A stretch of 64,000 bases of DNA from Acidobacteriaceae bacterium TAA 166 (GTDB lineage: Bacteria > Acidobacteriota > Terriglobia > Terriglobales > Acidobacteriaceae): positions 4,270,001-4,334,000 of the forward strand of contig ATWD01000001.1 in the NCBI GenBank assembly GCA_000421065.1, in the 5' to 3' direction. Under the pieces are notes generated by a model, which saw only the letters and a list, made by a program, of their open reading frames with translations, was not told the DNA's origin and searched no databases. The position numbers and the translations under genes were made by a program. This document shows positions 8,310 through 18,386 of the stretch, piece after piece (within the stretch, counting starts at the first letter, position 1; every line of letters starts with the position of its first letter).

Positions 8310-8472
8310 GCGAGTTTCCTGGAATCAAAGCAGTGAGGGCGTGTTCCAAACATCGGTGAGATAACCCGCAAACAGCAATTTGGACATTATTGGCTGTTGC
8401 CGGGAAAGCCTGTAGGGTCTAGCTCCGACAACTAACGTCGCACCATAACAACAAGCATGAGGAGGACTACAC

Positions 8473-9867
8473 GTGCAGTCAGCAAACCATAAGTTTGAGG
8501 ATCTTGCATCATCCCTTAACGGCAATCTCATCCTTCCTTCGGACGCTGCCTATAACCAGGCGCGCCAGGTCTGGAATGGAAGGATCGACAAACATCCCGC
8601 CGTGATCGTCCGCTGTGCCGATGCCCAAGATGTCATTTACACCGTTCGCTGGGCTCTGTCCAAGGGACTAAAGCTCTCTGTTCGTGGCGGTGGCAATGAC
8701 TTCGCCGGGCGCTCCCTGTGTGACGATGGCGTTGTCGTTGATTGCTCTCAAATGACAGCCGTCTCGATTGATCCACAGATGTGTACGGCCCGCGCTCAGG
8801 GCGGAGCAACGATAGCCCATCTCATTGACGCCGCGCATAAGTACGGGTTGGTGACTGCTACAGGTGTTATGTCGGGTGTGGGGCTTGGCGGGCTCACATT
8901 GGGTGGAGGCTATGGACCGCTCTTGGGCAAGTTGGGTCTGGTTGCCGATAACCTCCTGTCGGCCCAGGTAGTCACGGCGAGTGGCGAACTTTTAACAGCA
9001 AGTGAAACTGAGCACCCAGAGCTCTACTGGGGGCTGCGCGGCGGCGGAGGTAACTTTGGCGTAGTGGTATCGCTGGAGTATCGTCTTTATCCTATCTCCG
9101 AGGTATTATCTGGCTCGCTTCTCTACACGTTGGATCAAGCTGGAACCTTTTTGCAACTTTTCAGCGAATTCCTCAAGACAGCTCCTGATGAACTGACGAT
9201 CCCGGGAGGCATTATTCAAATGCCTGACGGCACTCCAATGTTGTTGCTTGCACCTACGTATTGTGGCCCTCTCGATGATGGAGAGAAGGTACTCGGGTCT
9301 TTACGCAAGCTTGCCAAGCCTCAGGTCGATCAGATTCAACCGGTTGCATATAACGCGCTCATCCGGGTGTTTGATGCCTTGTCGCCCACAGGCCTTCGCC
9401 GCTCTGTTCAAACACAGTCACTGGATACCCTGCGCATCGAGACTATTGAGATATTAATAGAGCAGGCGAGGCAGTTTTCCTCTCCCTTCTCTGCGCTTTT
9501 ATTTCATAATTTTCATGGGGCAGCGAGTCGCGTGCCGGTCTCAAGCACAGCGTTTGGCCTGCGTCAGGACCATCTGATGGTTGAGATCATTGGGACATGG
9601 GAGAAGCAGTCCGAAGATGAAGATCAAATGCATGCGCAATGGGTTTACAAGACCTCACATGCTCTCGCGCCGTATTCCTTGCCGGGAGGGTATGTCAATT
9701 TACTTGATGAGACGGAGCAGGCCCGCATTCCGTTGGCCTTCGGCCCCAATTATCAGCGATTAGTCGAACTCAAGCGGACCTACGACGCTGACGACGTTTT
9801 CAATTCGACAATCGGGCATGTCTCTCCTGGTTTCGTAAATCACGAAGTCGAGTCAATGGGGGTGTGA
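8473..9867 (+). CDS. FAD-binding oxidoreductase, berberine-bridge type (VAO/PCMH fold)
   Basis: This 464-residue protein starts at a GTG with GGAGGAC upstream. The PCMH FAD-binding domain spans about 40-215, with the glycine-rich GVGLGGLTLGGGYG loop near 135-150 and LRGGGGNFGVV near 190. The C-terminal BBE segment is recognisable (YQRLVELKRTYDADDVFN). In most relatives the first FAD motif is RGGGH and the His carries 8-alpha-linked FAD; here position 75 is Asn (RGGGND). The second possible anchor (Cys in the GxCP region) is Met-Ser. FAD is therefore probably held non-covalently. No signal peptide is seen. The substrate is unknown; relatives oxidise sugars or alkaloid-like compounds. Confidence 0.85.
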   Translation: MQSANHKFEDLASSLNGNLILPSDAAYNQARQVWNGRIDKHPAVIVRCADAQDVIYTVRWALSKGLKLSVRGGGNDFAGRSLCDDGVVVDCSQMTAVSIDPQMCTARAQGGATIAHLIDAAHKYGLVTATGVMSGVGLGGLTLGGGYGPLLGKLGLVADNLLSAQVVTASGELLTASETEHPELYWGLRGGGGNFGVVVSLEYRLYPISEVLSGSLLYTLDQAGTFLQLFSEFLKTAPDELTIPGGIIQMPDGTPMLLLAPTYCGPLDDGEKVLGSLRKLAKPQVDQIQPVAYNALIRVFDALSPTGLRRSVQTQSLDTLRIETIEILIEQARQFSSPFSALLFHNFHGAASRVPVSSTAFGLRQDHLMVEIIGTWEKQSEDEDQMHAQWVYKTSHALAPYSLPGGYVNLLDETEQARIPLAFGPNYQRLVELKRTYDADDVFNSTIGHVSPGFVNHEVESMGV

Positions 9868-10100
9868 GAGTGTCGTCGCTACCAGTTTCGCGTGCTCAAA
9901 ACAACAGACTTGTTTTTGTTGAAGGCGGGGGTCGCTTGGGCCAAATATAGGACCTTCAACGAGAAGAATGGCATTCTGATAACGAATGTGGAGCAGTGCC
10001 TACGCCGATAGACGATTTGTAAACCACCACCAGAGAATCAGTCCTGATATGTTGGCTTCTCGGTAGTGATAGCTTTAACCTCTTTCCCAGAAAGGAAACA

Positions 10101-10628
10101 ATGCTTCGAATCAAGCCTTGGCTCGAACGCGACTTCACATTCGACACCCCTCGGTGGATGTTTCCACATGTTGTTGAGAGGGTGCGTGGAGGTCCTCCGC
10201 GATTGGAAGAGGCCCTTCGCAATCTGTCAGGGACAGAACTTACCGAACGACTAGAAAGCGCTTGGTCAATACAGGAAGAGGCGGGACATTTGCTCGATAT
10301 CGAGCCACTTATGTCGGGACGCTTGGATCAATTGATTCAGGGTGCGGCAGTGCTGCAGGCGTGGGATGGTACGAATGAGGCCACGTGGAATGCAAATCAC
10401 AATGCCTGTCAGTTGCACGATATCTTGGAGGCGTTTCGCAGCAGTCGCCAATTGTTCGTAGGCCGGCTCGATGAATTACCAGAAGAACTGGTTGAGCGTT
10501 CCGCTTTGCATCCTAGGCTAAAAAAGCCAATGCGTATCATCGACTTGGCGTCCTTCGTGGCGGAGCACGATGATTATCATCTTGCTAGAATAGCGGCCGC
10601 CAAGCGGCTACGATCTTCACTTAAATAA
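10101..10628 (+). CDS. DinB/YfiT-like four-helix-bundle protein
   Basis: This 175-residue protein has the DinB pattern of three metal-binding His: one in EEAGHLLDIE near residue 55, and two in the C-terminal helix AEHDDYHLARI (about 155-162). Family members are metal-dependent thiol-dependent enzymes or stress proteins. AAAGGAAAC provides the ribosome binding site. It stands alone between the FAD oxidase and the RND pseudogene. Confidence 0.75.
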   Translation: MLRIKPWLERDFTFDTPRWMFPHVVERVRGGPPRLEEALRNLSGTELTERLESAWSIQEEAGHLLDIEPLMSGRLDQLIQGAAVLQAWDGTNEATWNANHNACQLHDILEAFRSSRQLFVGRLDELPEELVERSALHPRLKKPMRIIDLASFVAEHDDYHLARIAAAKRLRSSLK

Positions 10629-10675
10629 GATAGTTCTATCGTCGCGACGATGGTGACTCCGGCATGCCGGTGGTG

Positions 10676-11536
10676 TTAATAGTTTTGCCGCGAGCTAATG
10701 GGAGTTGGATGCGCACCCGGTCTGAAGACTACAGCATCTGCTACTGCGACCGTATTGTTCGCAGGCTGCCGAGCGACATTGAGAAGTACCGCGGACTTGC
10801 CGTTCGCTGTTACTGTTGTATAGACAGGGAGCACACCGGGTTGGACCGTAGCGACATCGGCAACTCGAACCGGGACTCCTCCTGCGGTGGTCTTGACGAC
10901 GAGTCTCCCCAACTGATCGCCATTGTGGGCCTGAGCCCCAACGAGGCCGAGAATGAGTTGGTGATTCGCTTCATAGAGACCGGGGGAATCGATAAATGTT
11001 GGAGGCTTGTACCGCGTTCGCCAGATCGAGGACTGTAACACCAGCGGTCTACATACGCGCCATGTTCGGGACGATATGAACTCCGGGACCTTGCCGCCCT
11101 GCACCGTAATGGTGCTGACCCCTGTCACTCGGTTCAAAGGCGGCTTCAGTTGATAGGTAGCAATTCCCCACAACTGGGTTTGGGATAGACGATCGGAGGT
11201 CAAGCTGTATCCCAGAATCGGGAAGGTGGCGAAGGTCAACCGATTTGTCGTGATGACTGCGGTCGTCGGAAGCGTCTGGCGCACCTTGCTGAGCGCTGCG
11301 TCAACGAGCAGAAGCGTATGAAACATATCGACGCCCCAGTCAAAGAACAAGCTCACATCGGCCGAACCGCGACTTGTCGTCGAACAAACTGTCATCAGCC
11401 CGGCATCGAGTTCACTGCATTCTCGATTGGCTTGGTGATGGTGACCTGCATCTGCTCGACGGGCATGACACCGTTATCCACTCCGATAACAACACAGGGA
11501 AAGTTTGTGTCAGGGAAGACCGAGATCGGCACCTGC
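10676..11536 (-). pseudogene. RND efflux permease remnant (HAE/CzcA-type)
   Basis: On the minus strand, pieces of an RND permease N-terminal half follow in order through several frameshifts. The first is VPISVFPDTNFPCVVIG with VTITKPIENAVNSMPG, then a stop. One base later it resumes as MTVCSTTSRGSADVSLFFDW, LPTTAVITTNRLTF and GVSTITVQGGKVPEF. A garbled stretch follows, then IDSPGLYEANHQLILGLV to LLNVARQPANNTVAVADAV. It breaks again near 10740. About 290 of the expected 1,000+ residues remain, covering only the first periplasmic porter part. It lies just before carA, at the edge of the atypical region. Confidence 0.8.
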
Positions 11537-11685
11537 TGCGCGGATTCCAGCGAGCGACGATGAGATCGGTCCCATCGGGTTCATAGGCGCGGTCATTACG
11601 GGTGCGAAGCCGTCTTCCTGCAAATTTTCAACAAATTGTTTTTGGCGGGTGCCAAGACGTTGATAATGAATAGGATGGAAGACTC

Positions 11686-11694
11686 TGGTAGAAT
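11686..11694 (+). promoter_or_regulatory. candidate carA promoter, extended -10
   Basis: TGG-TAGAAT matches an extended -10 (TGn-TATAAT type) 28 bases before the carA ATG. No good -35 is found 17 bases upstream, which is tolerated for extended -10 promoters. The ribosome binding site GGAGAGG lies at 11713-11719. Confidence 0.35.
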
Positions 11695-11721
11695 CGATTA
11701 AATCCACTCCTCGGAGAGGCA

Positions 11722-12855
<1,134 letters not shown>

Positions 12856-12883
12856 GGCTTTATTGATTTCGGGCAAGTCAGAC

Positions 12884-12907
12884 AAGGGCGCAGAACACAG
12901 CGCCCTT
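12884..12907 (+). terminator. stem-loop between carA and carB
   Basis: AAGGGCGC-loop-GCGCCCTT is a perfect 8-bp stem with an 8-nt loop and no U-tract after it. It more likely modulates the ratio or stability of carA and carB mRNA than fully terminates transcription. Confidence 0.4.
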
Positions 12908-12948
12908 TGAAACGCCCAAAAAGTTTCGCACCAGGAAAGACTTGAAAG

Positions 12949-15900
12949 ATGCCACGTAGAAACGACATCGCGAAGATTCTTGTGATCGGCTCCGGGCCGA
13001 TCGTCATCGGCCAGTCCGCCGAGTTCGACTACTCCGGCACGCAGGCCTGCAAGGCGCTCAAAGCCGAGGGGTACGAGGTCGTCCTGATCAACTCGAATCC
13101 GGCGTCCATCATGACCGACCCCGAGGTCGCCGACCGCACCTACATCGAGCCTCTCAACGCGGCCTACCTCGAAGAGGTCATCCGCGTCGAGACCGCGATG
13201 ATGAAGCCGGGCTCGGGCAAGTTCGCCGTGCTGCCTACCGTCGGAGGGCAGACCGCGCTCAATCTTGCCGTCGATCTCGCCGACTCCGGCTTCCTCGAGA
13301 AGCAGGGCGTCGAGTTGATCGGCGCCAAGCTCGAGGCCATCAAGAAGGCCGAGGACCGCCTGCTCTTCAAGGATGCGATGAACAAGATCGGCCTCGACAT
13401 GCCGAAGTCCCAGCTGGTCAACACCGTGAGCGCGGGGCTCGAGTTCACCGCCAAGATCGGCTTCCCGGCCGTCATCCGTCCCAGCTTTACCCTCGGCGGC
13501 TCCGGCGGCGGCATCGCCTACAACCGCGAGGAGATGACCGAGATCCTCTCGCGCGGTCTCGATCTTAGCCCCGTCCACGAGTGTCTGATCGAAGAGAGCG
13601 TGCTTGGCTGGAAGGAGTACGAGCTCGAGGTCGTGCGCGACCTCAACGACAACGTCATCATCATCTGCTCGATCGAGAACTTCGATCCCATGGGCGTCCA
13701 CACCGGCGACTCCATCACCGTCGCGCCCGCGCAGACGCTCACCGATCGCGAGTACCAGGTCATGCGCGACGCCGCCATCCGCGTCATCCGCGAGATCGGC
13801 GTCGAGACCGGCGGCTCCAACGTGCAGTTCGCCGTCAACCCGCTGACCGGCCGCATGACCGTCATCGAGATGAACCCGCGCGTCTCGCGCTCGAGCGCCC
13901 TCGCGTCGAAGGCCACCGGCTTTCCCATCGCGAAGATCGCCGCTCGCCTCGCCGTCGGCTACACCCTCGACGAGATCCAGAACGACATCACCAAGGCCAC
14001 GCCAGCCTGCTTCGAGCCCACCATCGACTACGTCGTGGTCAAGATTCCCAAGTGGCAGTTCGAGAAGTTTCCCGGCGCCGACGAGACCCTCGGGCCGCAG
14101 ATGAAGTCGGTCGGCGAGGTCATGGCCATCGGACGCACCTTCAAGGAGGCCATGATGAAGGCCGTGCGTTCGCTCGAGACCGGAAAGAAGGCCACCGCCG
14201 CCGACATCGAGCCGCGCCGCCTCACGCAGCGCCTGGTCACGCCGCATCCGGACCGTCTCGCCTACATCCGCTACGCCTTCGAGCAGGGCATGAGCGTGCG
14301 CGAGGTCGCCCGCACCACCACCATGGATCCCTGGTTCCTGCACCAGGTCAAGCAGATCACCGACGAGATCAAGGCCATCGGCGGCGTCAGCATCGACGAG
14401 GTCACCGCCGATCAGCTCCGCTCTGCCAAGCGCATGGGCATCTCCGACGAGCGGCTGGCCGCGGTCTGGGGGCTTACCGGAGCCGAAGGCGTCGCCCGGG
14501 TGCGCGCTCTGCGCAAGAAGCTCGGCGTCACGCCTGTCTTCAAGCTAGTCGATACCTGCGCGGCGGAGTTCGAGAGCTTTACGCCCTACCTCTACAGCTG
14601 CTACGACGAGGAAGACGAGGCAGCGCCGACCTCGAAGAAGAAGATCCTCATTCTGGGCAGCGGACCCAACCGCATCGGGCAGGGCATCGAGTTCGACTAC
14701 TGCTGCTGCCACGCCGCCTTCGCCCTGCGCGAGGACGGCTTCGAGACCATCATGGTCAACTGCAACCCGGAGACGGTCTCGACCGACTACGACACCTCCG
14801 ACCGCCTCTACTTCGAGCCGCTGACGCTCGAGGACGTGCTCTCAGTCTACGAGCACGAGGCCGCATCCGGCGCGGAGATCGGTATGATCGTGCAATTCGG
14901 AGGTCAGACGCCGCTCAACCTCTCGCTTCCGCTCAAGCAGGCCGGCGTTCCCATCATCGGGACCTCGCCGGAGTCGATCGATCTCGCCGAGGATCGCAAG
15001 CGCTTCGGCAAGCTGATCGAAGAGCTTCAGATTCCGCAGCCGCAGGGCGCGATGGCGACCAGCGTGGACGAGGCCGTCGCCGGTGCTAATCGAGTCGGCT
15101 ACCCTGTGCTGGTTCGTCCCTCCTATGTGCTCGGTGGACGCGCGATGGTCATCGCCTACGATAACGAAGACGTCATTCGTTACATGTCGACCGCCATCGA
15201 ATACTCGCAGGAGCGTCCGGTCCTGATTGACCACTTCCTCGAGGACACGACCGAGGTCGATGTCGATGCGCTGTGCGACGGCGACGATGTTGTGATCGCC
15301 GGAATCATGGAGCACATCGAAGAGGCCGGCATTCACTCCGGCGACTCCTCCTGCGTGCTTCCCGCGGTCGATCTCACGCCAGACGTGCTGGACACCATCC
15401 GCGACTACACGCGCAAGCTGGCTACGGCTCTGGAGGTTCGCGGCCTGGTCAACATTCAGTTCGCCATTCAGCACGGCAAGGTCTACGTCATCGAGGTCAA
15501 TCCTCGCGCCTCGCGCACGGTGCCTTATGTCTCGAAGGCAACGGGCGTGCCTCTAGCCAAGATCGCCTCGCGCATCATGGTCGGGCAGAAGCTGAAGCAG
15601 CTGCTTCCCGCGCAGGTCGCCTCGGGCAAGGACCTCGAGACGGGCAAGCAGTTCTTCGTGAAGTCGCCGGTCTTTCCGTGGGGCAAGTTCCAAGGCGTCG
15701 ATCCGGTGCTGGGTCCGGAGATGCGCTCGACCGGCGAGGTGATGGGCGTCGCCGACAACTTCGGGGAGGCCTTCGCGAAGGCGCAGATCGCTGCCGGCCA
15801 GCAGCTTCCGCTGCAGGGAACGGTCTTCATCAGCGTCAACGATCACGACAAGGCGGGCGTCGTTACCCTCGCCCGTCAGTTCGTAGAGATGGGCTTCCAC

Positions 15901-16215
15901 CTGGTCGCGACGCACGGCACCGCCGCGATGCTTGAGGCCGCGGGCCTGCAGCCGGAGCGCGTCTACAAGGTGAAGGAAGGCCGTCCAAACGTCGTCGACC
16001 TGATCAAAGGCGGACGGATCCAGCTGATCGTCAACACGCCGCGCGGACAGGACACGGTCTTCGACGAGAAGGCGATCCGCCGCGCCGCCGTGCAGGCGAG
16101 GATTCCGACCATCACCACGCTGGCCGCCGCTCGCGCTGCGGCTGAGGGCATCGAGGCGCTGCAGCGGGGCGCGCTACACGTCTACAACCTGCAGGCTCTG
16201 CACGCCAGCCGCTGA
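12949..16215 (+). CDS. carB: carbamoyl-phosphate synthase, synthetase (large) subunit
   Basis: This 1088-residue protein performs the two ATP-dependent steps of carbamoyl phosphate synthesis. Two homologous halves each have a pre-ATP-grasp and an ATP-grasp domain. The first starts KILVIGSGPIVIGQ-AEFDYSG and the second KILILGSGPNRIGQGIEFDY near residue 565. FTLGGSGGG and YVLGGRAM mark the ATP-grasp loops, and EMNPRVSRSSALASKATG and EVNPRASRTVPYVSKATG the metal-binding ends. The C-terminal MGS-like allosteric domain follows from about 935. AGGAAAG lies before the ATG. A hairpin terminator follows. Confidence 0.97.
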   Translation: MPRRNDIAKILVIGSGPIVIGQSAEFDYSGTQACKALKAEGYEVVLINSNPASIMTDPEVADRTYIEPLNAAYLEEVIRVETAMMKPGSGKFAVLPTVGGQTALNLAVDLADSGFLEKQGVELIGAKLEAIKKAEDRLLFKDAMNKIGLDMPKSQLVNTVSAGLEFTAKIGFPAVIRPSFTLGGSGGGIAYNREEMTEILSRGLDLSPVHECLIEESVLGWKEYELEVVRDLNDNVIIICSIENFDPMGVHTGDSITVAPAQTLTDREYQVMRDAAIRVIREIGVETGGSNVQFAVNPLTGRMTVIEMNPRVSRSSALASKATGFPIAKIAARLAVGYTLDEIQNDITKATPACFEPTIDYVVVKIPKWQFEKFPGADETLGPQMKSVGEVMAIGRTFKEAMMKAVRSLETGKKATAADIEPRRLTQRLVTPHPDRLAYIRYAFEQGMSVREVARTTTMDPWFLHQVKQITDEIKAIGGVSIDEVTADQLRSAKRMGISDERLAAVWGLTGAEGVARVRALRKKLGVTPVFKLVDTCAAEFESFTPYLYSCYDEEDEAAPTSKKKILILGSGPNRIGQGIEFDYCCCHAAFALREDGFETIMVNCNPETVSTDYDTSDRLYFEPLTLEDVLSVYEHEAASGAEIGMIVQFGGQTPLNLSLPLKQAGVPIIGTSPESIDLAEDRKRFGKLIEELQIPQPQGAMATSVDEAVAGANRVGYPVLVRPSYVLGGRAMVIAYDNEDVIRYMSTAIEYSQERPVLIDHFLEDTTEVDVDALCDGDDVVIAGIMEHIEEAGIHSGDSSCVLPAVDLTPDVLDTIRDYTRKLATALEVRGLVNIQFAIQHGKVYVIEVNPRASRTVPYVSKATGVPLAKIASRIMVGQKLKQLLPAQVASGKDLETGKQFFVKSPVFPWGKFQGVDPVLGPEMRSTGEVMGVADNFGEAFAKAQIAAGQQLPLQGTVFISVNDHDKAGVVTLARQFVEMGFHLVATHGTAAMLEAAGLQPERVYKVKEGRPNVVDLIKGGRIQLIVNTPRGQDTVFDEKAIRRAAVQARIPTITTLAAARAAAEGIEALQRGALHVYNLQALHASR

Positions 16216-16223
16216 TTTGAATT

Positions 16224-16246
16224 GCCCGGAGTTCACCGCTCCGGGC
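16224..16246 (+). terminator. terminator-like hairpin after carB
   Basis: GCCCGGAG-TTCACCG-CTCCGGGC is a perfect 8-bp GC-rich stem starting 8 bases after the carB stop, followed by CGTCTTTCG. The U-tract is short, so strength is uncertain. Confidence 0.55.
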
Positions 16247-16271
16247 CGTCTTTCGTGTGTGGGGAAAAGAC

Positions 16272-16310
16272 AAGCGCTGCCGCGCAGTGGGCCCGGCTGG
16301 CAGGCCATCC
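16272..16310. repeat. family A palindromic repeat, short copy
   Basis: It contains only the two outer modules of the family: GCGCTGCCGCGC, then AGTGGGCCCGGC and GGCAGGCCAT. It lies just upstream of the DapA-like gene. Confidence 0.7.
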
Positions 16311-16391
16311 TCTCTCAAAGATCTCAGAGCAGATTTGAGTCCTTGGGCGGTCGGCGTCTTTACGAGGCTTGAAGAATTTAGAATAGAGATC

Positions 16392-17480
16392 ATGCTGCTT
16401 GAAGGTCTTCATCTGCCGCTCACCACGCCGTTCTATCCGGACGGTCGCCTGAATCTTCGCAAGCTCGAACACAACGTGGATCGCTACTCGCGCACGCCGG
16501 TCGCCGGGCTGGTCGCTCTGGGCGAGACGGGCGAGCCCGCGATGCTGTCGGACGCGGAGATGCGCGAGGCGCTGGCGGCTGCGATGGGCGCGGCAGCGGA
16601 GACCAAGGTGATGATCGCGGGGGTCAGCCGGGGCTCGGTCTTTGGGACGCTCGAACTCGCGGAGTTTGCCGCCTCGCTGCGCTACGATGCTGTGCTGGTG
16701 AAACGTCCGGCGGGGCTGCGGTCGGATCAGGTGCGCGAGACGCTCACCTTCTTCCAGGCGGTCGCGGACCGGTCGCCGGTACCGGTGATTCTGAGCTCGG
16801 TGGCCTCGGCGCCGCTGTCGGTCGAGATCGTTGCGGAGTTGGCTTCGCATCCTGGGGTGATCGGTCTGGCGGACGAGGACATCTCGGCGGCTCGGGGCTT
16901 GGATCGGTTCGGGGCGGTTCGTGCGGTGACCGCGGCGGTTCGGCGCGAGGTCGTGGTCACGCATGTCTTCGCGGCGGCAACGGGGCGGATGCTCGCGGTC
17001 AGGGAACAGGCTCAGGGGCAGGCGGGGGCAGGCTTCGTCTCGGCGGAGAGCCTGGGAGGGTTGGGTACGGCGGTTGTCGTGGCGCCTGTCGCTGCTCCTG
17101 CGGCCCCGGGGCGGCCGGCGGTGAAGACGCGGTCGAAGACGGTCGGGTTTCAGGTGATTGCGTCCGGCTCGGCTGGGATGCTGAGCGGTCTGCGGGCGGG
17201 TGCGGTGGGAGCGATGCCGGGCTTCGCTGCCTCGGCGCCTCAGGCGTGCTACGAGGTCTACGCGGCGTGGAAGGACGACGACCAGGCGCTGGCGGAGGAG
17301 AAGCAGGCTCGAATTGCACCTGCGATCGAGCTCGTCGAGCTGGGACTGGGGGTTCCGGGGCTCCGGTTCGGCTGCGATCTGAACGGGTACTTCGGGGGGC
17401 GTCCACGGCTGCCGCTGCTGCCTCTGAGCGGAGCGGAGCGCGAGGCGGTGGAGCGGGTGATGGACGGGATCAGGAACTGA
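16392..17480 (+). CDS. DapA/NAL-superfamily protein lacking the Schiff-base lysine
   Basis: This 362-residue TIM-barrel protein has the DHDPS/N-acetylneuraminate lyase layout: LPLTTPF at the N-terminus, ALGETGEPAML (compare GTTGE) at about 42-52, and late SGSAGMLSGLRAGAVGAMPG. However, the strand that carries the catalytic Lys in DapA (GIKxx) reads GLADED, placing Ala160 there, and the Tyr of the preceding strand is replaced (VILSSVAS, Ser135). An insertion of about 50 residues, rich in Ala, Gly and Val (205-255), is also unusual. Typical aldolase chemistry is unlikely. The start at 16392 is chosen because upstream in-frame codons lie in repeat sequence. Confidence 0.7.
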   Translation: MLLEGLHLPLTTPFYPDGRLNLRKLEHNVDRYSRTPVAGLVALGETGEPAMLSDAEMREALAAAMGAAAETKVMIAGVSRGSVFGTLELAEFAASLRYDAVLVKRPAGLRSDQVRETLTFFQAVADRSPVPVILSSVASAPLSVEIVAELASHPGVIGLADEDISAARGLDRFGAVRAVTAAVRREVVVTHVFAAATGRMLAVREQAQGQAGAGFVSAESLGGLGTAVVVAPVAAPAAPGRPAVKTRSKTVGFQVIASGSAGMLSGLRAGAVGAMPGFAASAPQACYEVYAAWKDDDQALAEEKQARIAPAIELVELGLGVPGLRFGCDLNGYFGGRPRLPLLPLSGAEREAVERVMDGIRN

Positions 17481-17819
17481 CCCTGCCCACTCCAGCTTTT
17501 GTGCAAAGTATTCTTTTGATTTAGCTTAGGTCTGGACTTGCGTGCCAAGGTCCAGTAAAATCAACAGCAATATTTGTAAAGTATTGTTTTATAATGGTTT
17601 ATCGTAAAAGGGCTCCGGATGATCGGGGTCCTTTCTGCTTTGTTTCAAGTGTAGCAAGTGCGTCCGGGTTAATCGGCATTGGGGATGTACTTTGATTTGT
17701 TTAAGTTGGGGGACCTCGGCGGTTGACAGTACGGCTGGTGAGGATGGTTCAGAGGCCGCATCGAGAGCTGGGTTGGTGGCGCCACTTTGAATGCTTGAGC
17801 GAGACAGGTGATCCGACGT
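17481..17819. other. intergenic, 339 bp, AT-rich
   Basis: There is no gene. CTGGAC-GTCCAG at about 17532-17554 could form a 6-bp stem after the DapA-like gene. A perfect TATAAT at 17590-17595 lacks a matching -35. An imperfect hairpin (AAAGG...CCTTT, about 17606-17634) followed by T-rich sequence comes next. A short untranslated RNA is possible but unsupported beyond this. Confidence 0.35.
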
Positions 17820-18386
17820 ATGGCCAAGGGCGAGCAGGAGAAGCAGAAGTCGATCTTCGATCTTGGATTTTCAGAGCTGATCAAAGCGTCGATCGCCGGG
17901 GTTCTGGTTCTGCTGGTGCGTGTGTTGATGGCGGTCTTCAAGGTGTCTCCGGTGGTGCCGGGAGCCTTGAAGGGGGCGGTCAAGCCGGAAGAGTACGTGA
18001 ACTTTATTGCGGGCGGAGTGTGGCTGGCCCTCTGCCTGGCGATTCTGATCTGGCGCAGATGGCATAACCGCCCAAAGCATCCGCAGGGAGAGGCAGCCGC
18101 GGGCAAGGTAACGATCTGGGTCGCCGAATTGGAGGGAGACAACGTCAGCGGCGAATCCAGAAGGACGGGCGATCATCGTGAAAATATCGTGGGGACGCTT
18201 CGCCGAAAGCTTGGGAACTGCGTGTTGATTCGCTCTGCAGCGATTGAACTGCATATGGAACGAACGGGCAATGCGGAGCAGGATACGGGCAAGGCAAATC
18301 GAAGGGCGCAGGAGTTTCTGAGAGAACAGAAGGGCGACCTTCTGATCTGGGGACGGGTATGGGGGGGCGAGAGAAGAATACCGTGA
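17820..18386 (+). CDS. membrane protein, N-terminal part of a gene split at a G7 tract
   Basis: This 188-residue frame has two membrane spans (about 22-42, IAGVLVLLVRVLMAVF, and 64-83, GGVWLALCLAILIW). A cytoplasmic part follows that ends GDLLIWGRVWGG and then a stop four codons later. The next frame continues the same domain from the same point (18359-18709). The join is a run of seven G (18361-18367), so removing or adding a base would give one protein of about 295 residues. GDLLIWGxV followed by LRF is seen in front of TPR regions in some bacterial membrane proteins. Function unknown. Confidence 0.6.
   Translation: MAKGEQEKQKSIFDLGFSELIKASIAGVLVLLVRVLMAVFKVSPVVPGALKGAVKPEEYVNFIAGGVWLALCLAILIWRRWHNRPKHPQGEAAAGKVTIWVAELEGDNVSGESRRTGDHRENIVGTLRRKLGNCVLIRSAAIELHMERTGNAEQDTGKANRRAQEFLREQKGDLLIWGRVWGGERRIP

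Noticed and set aside
13581..15089. 502-codon plus-strand frame inside carB
   Set aside because: Arg/His-rich, out of frame with carB and without family features; a codon-bias artefact.
17590..17634. Small RNA gene suggested by TATAAT followed by a hairpin and T-rich tail
   Set aside because: No -35 element, an imperfect stem and a very short transcript; not enough to call.
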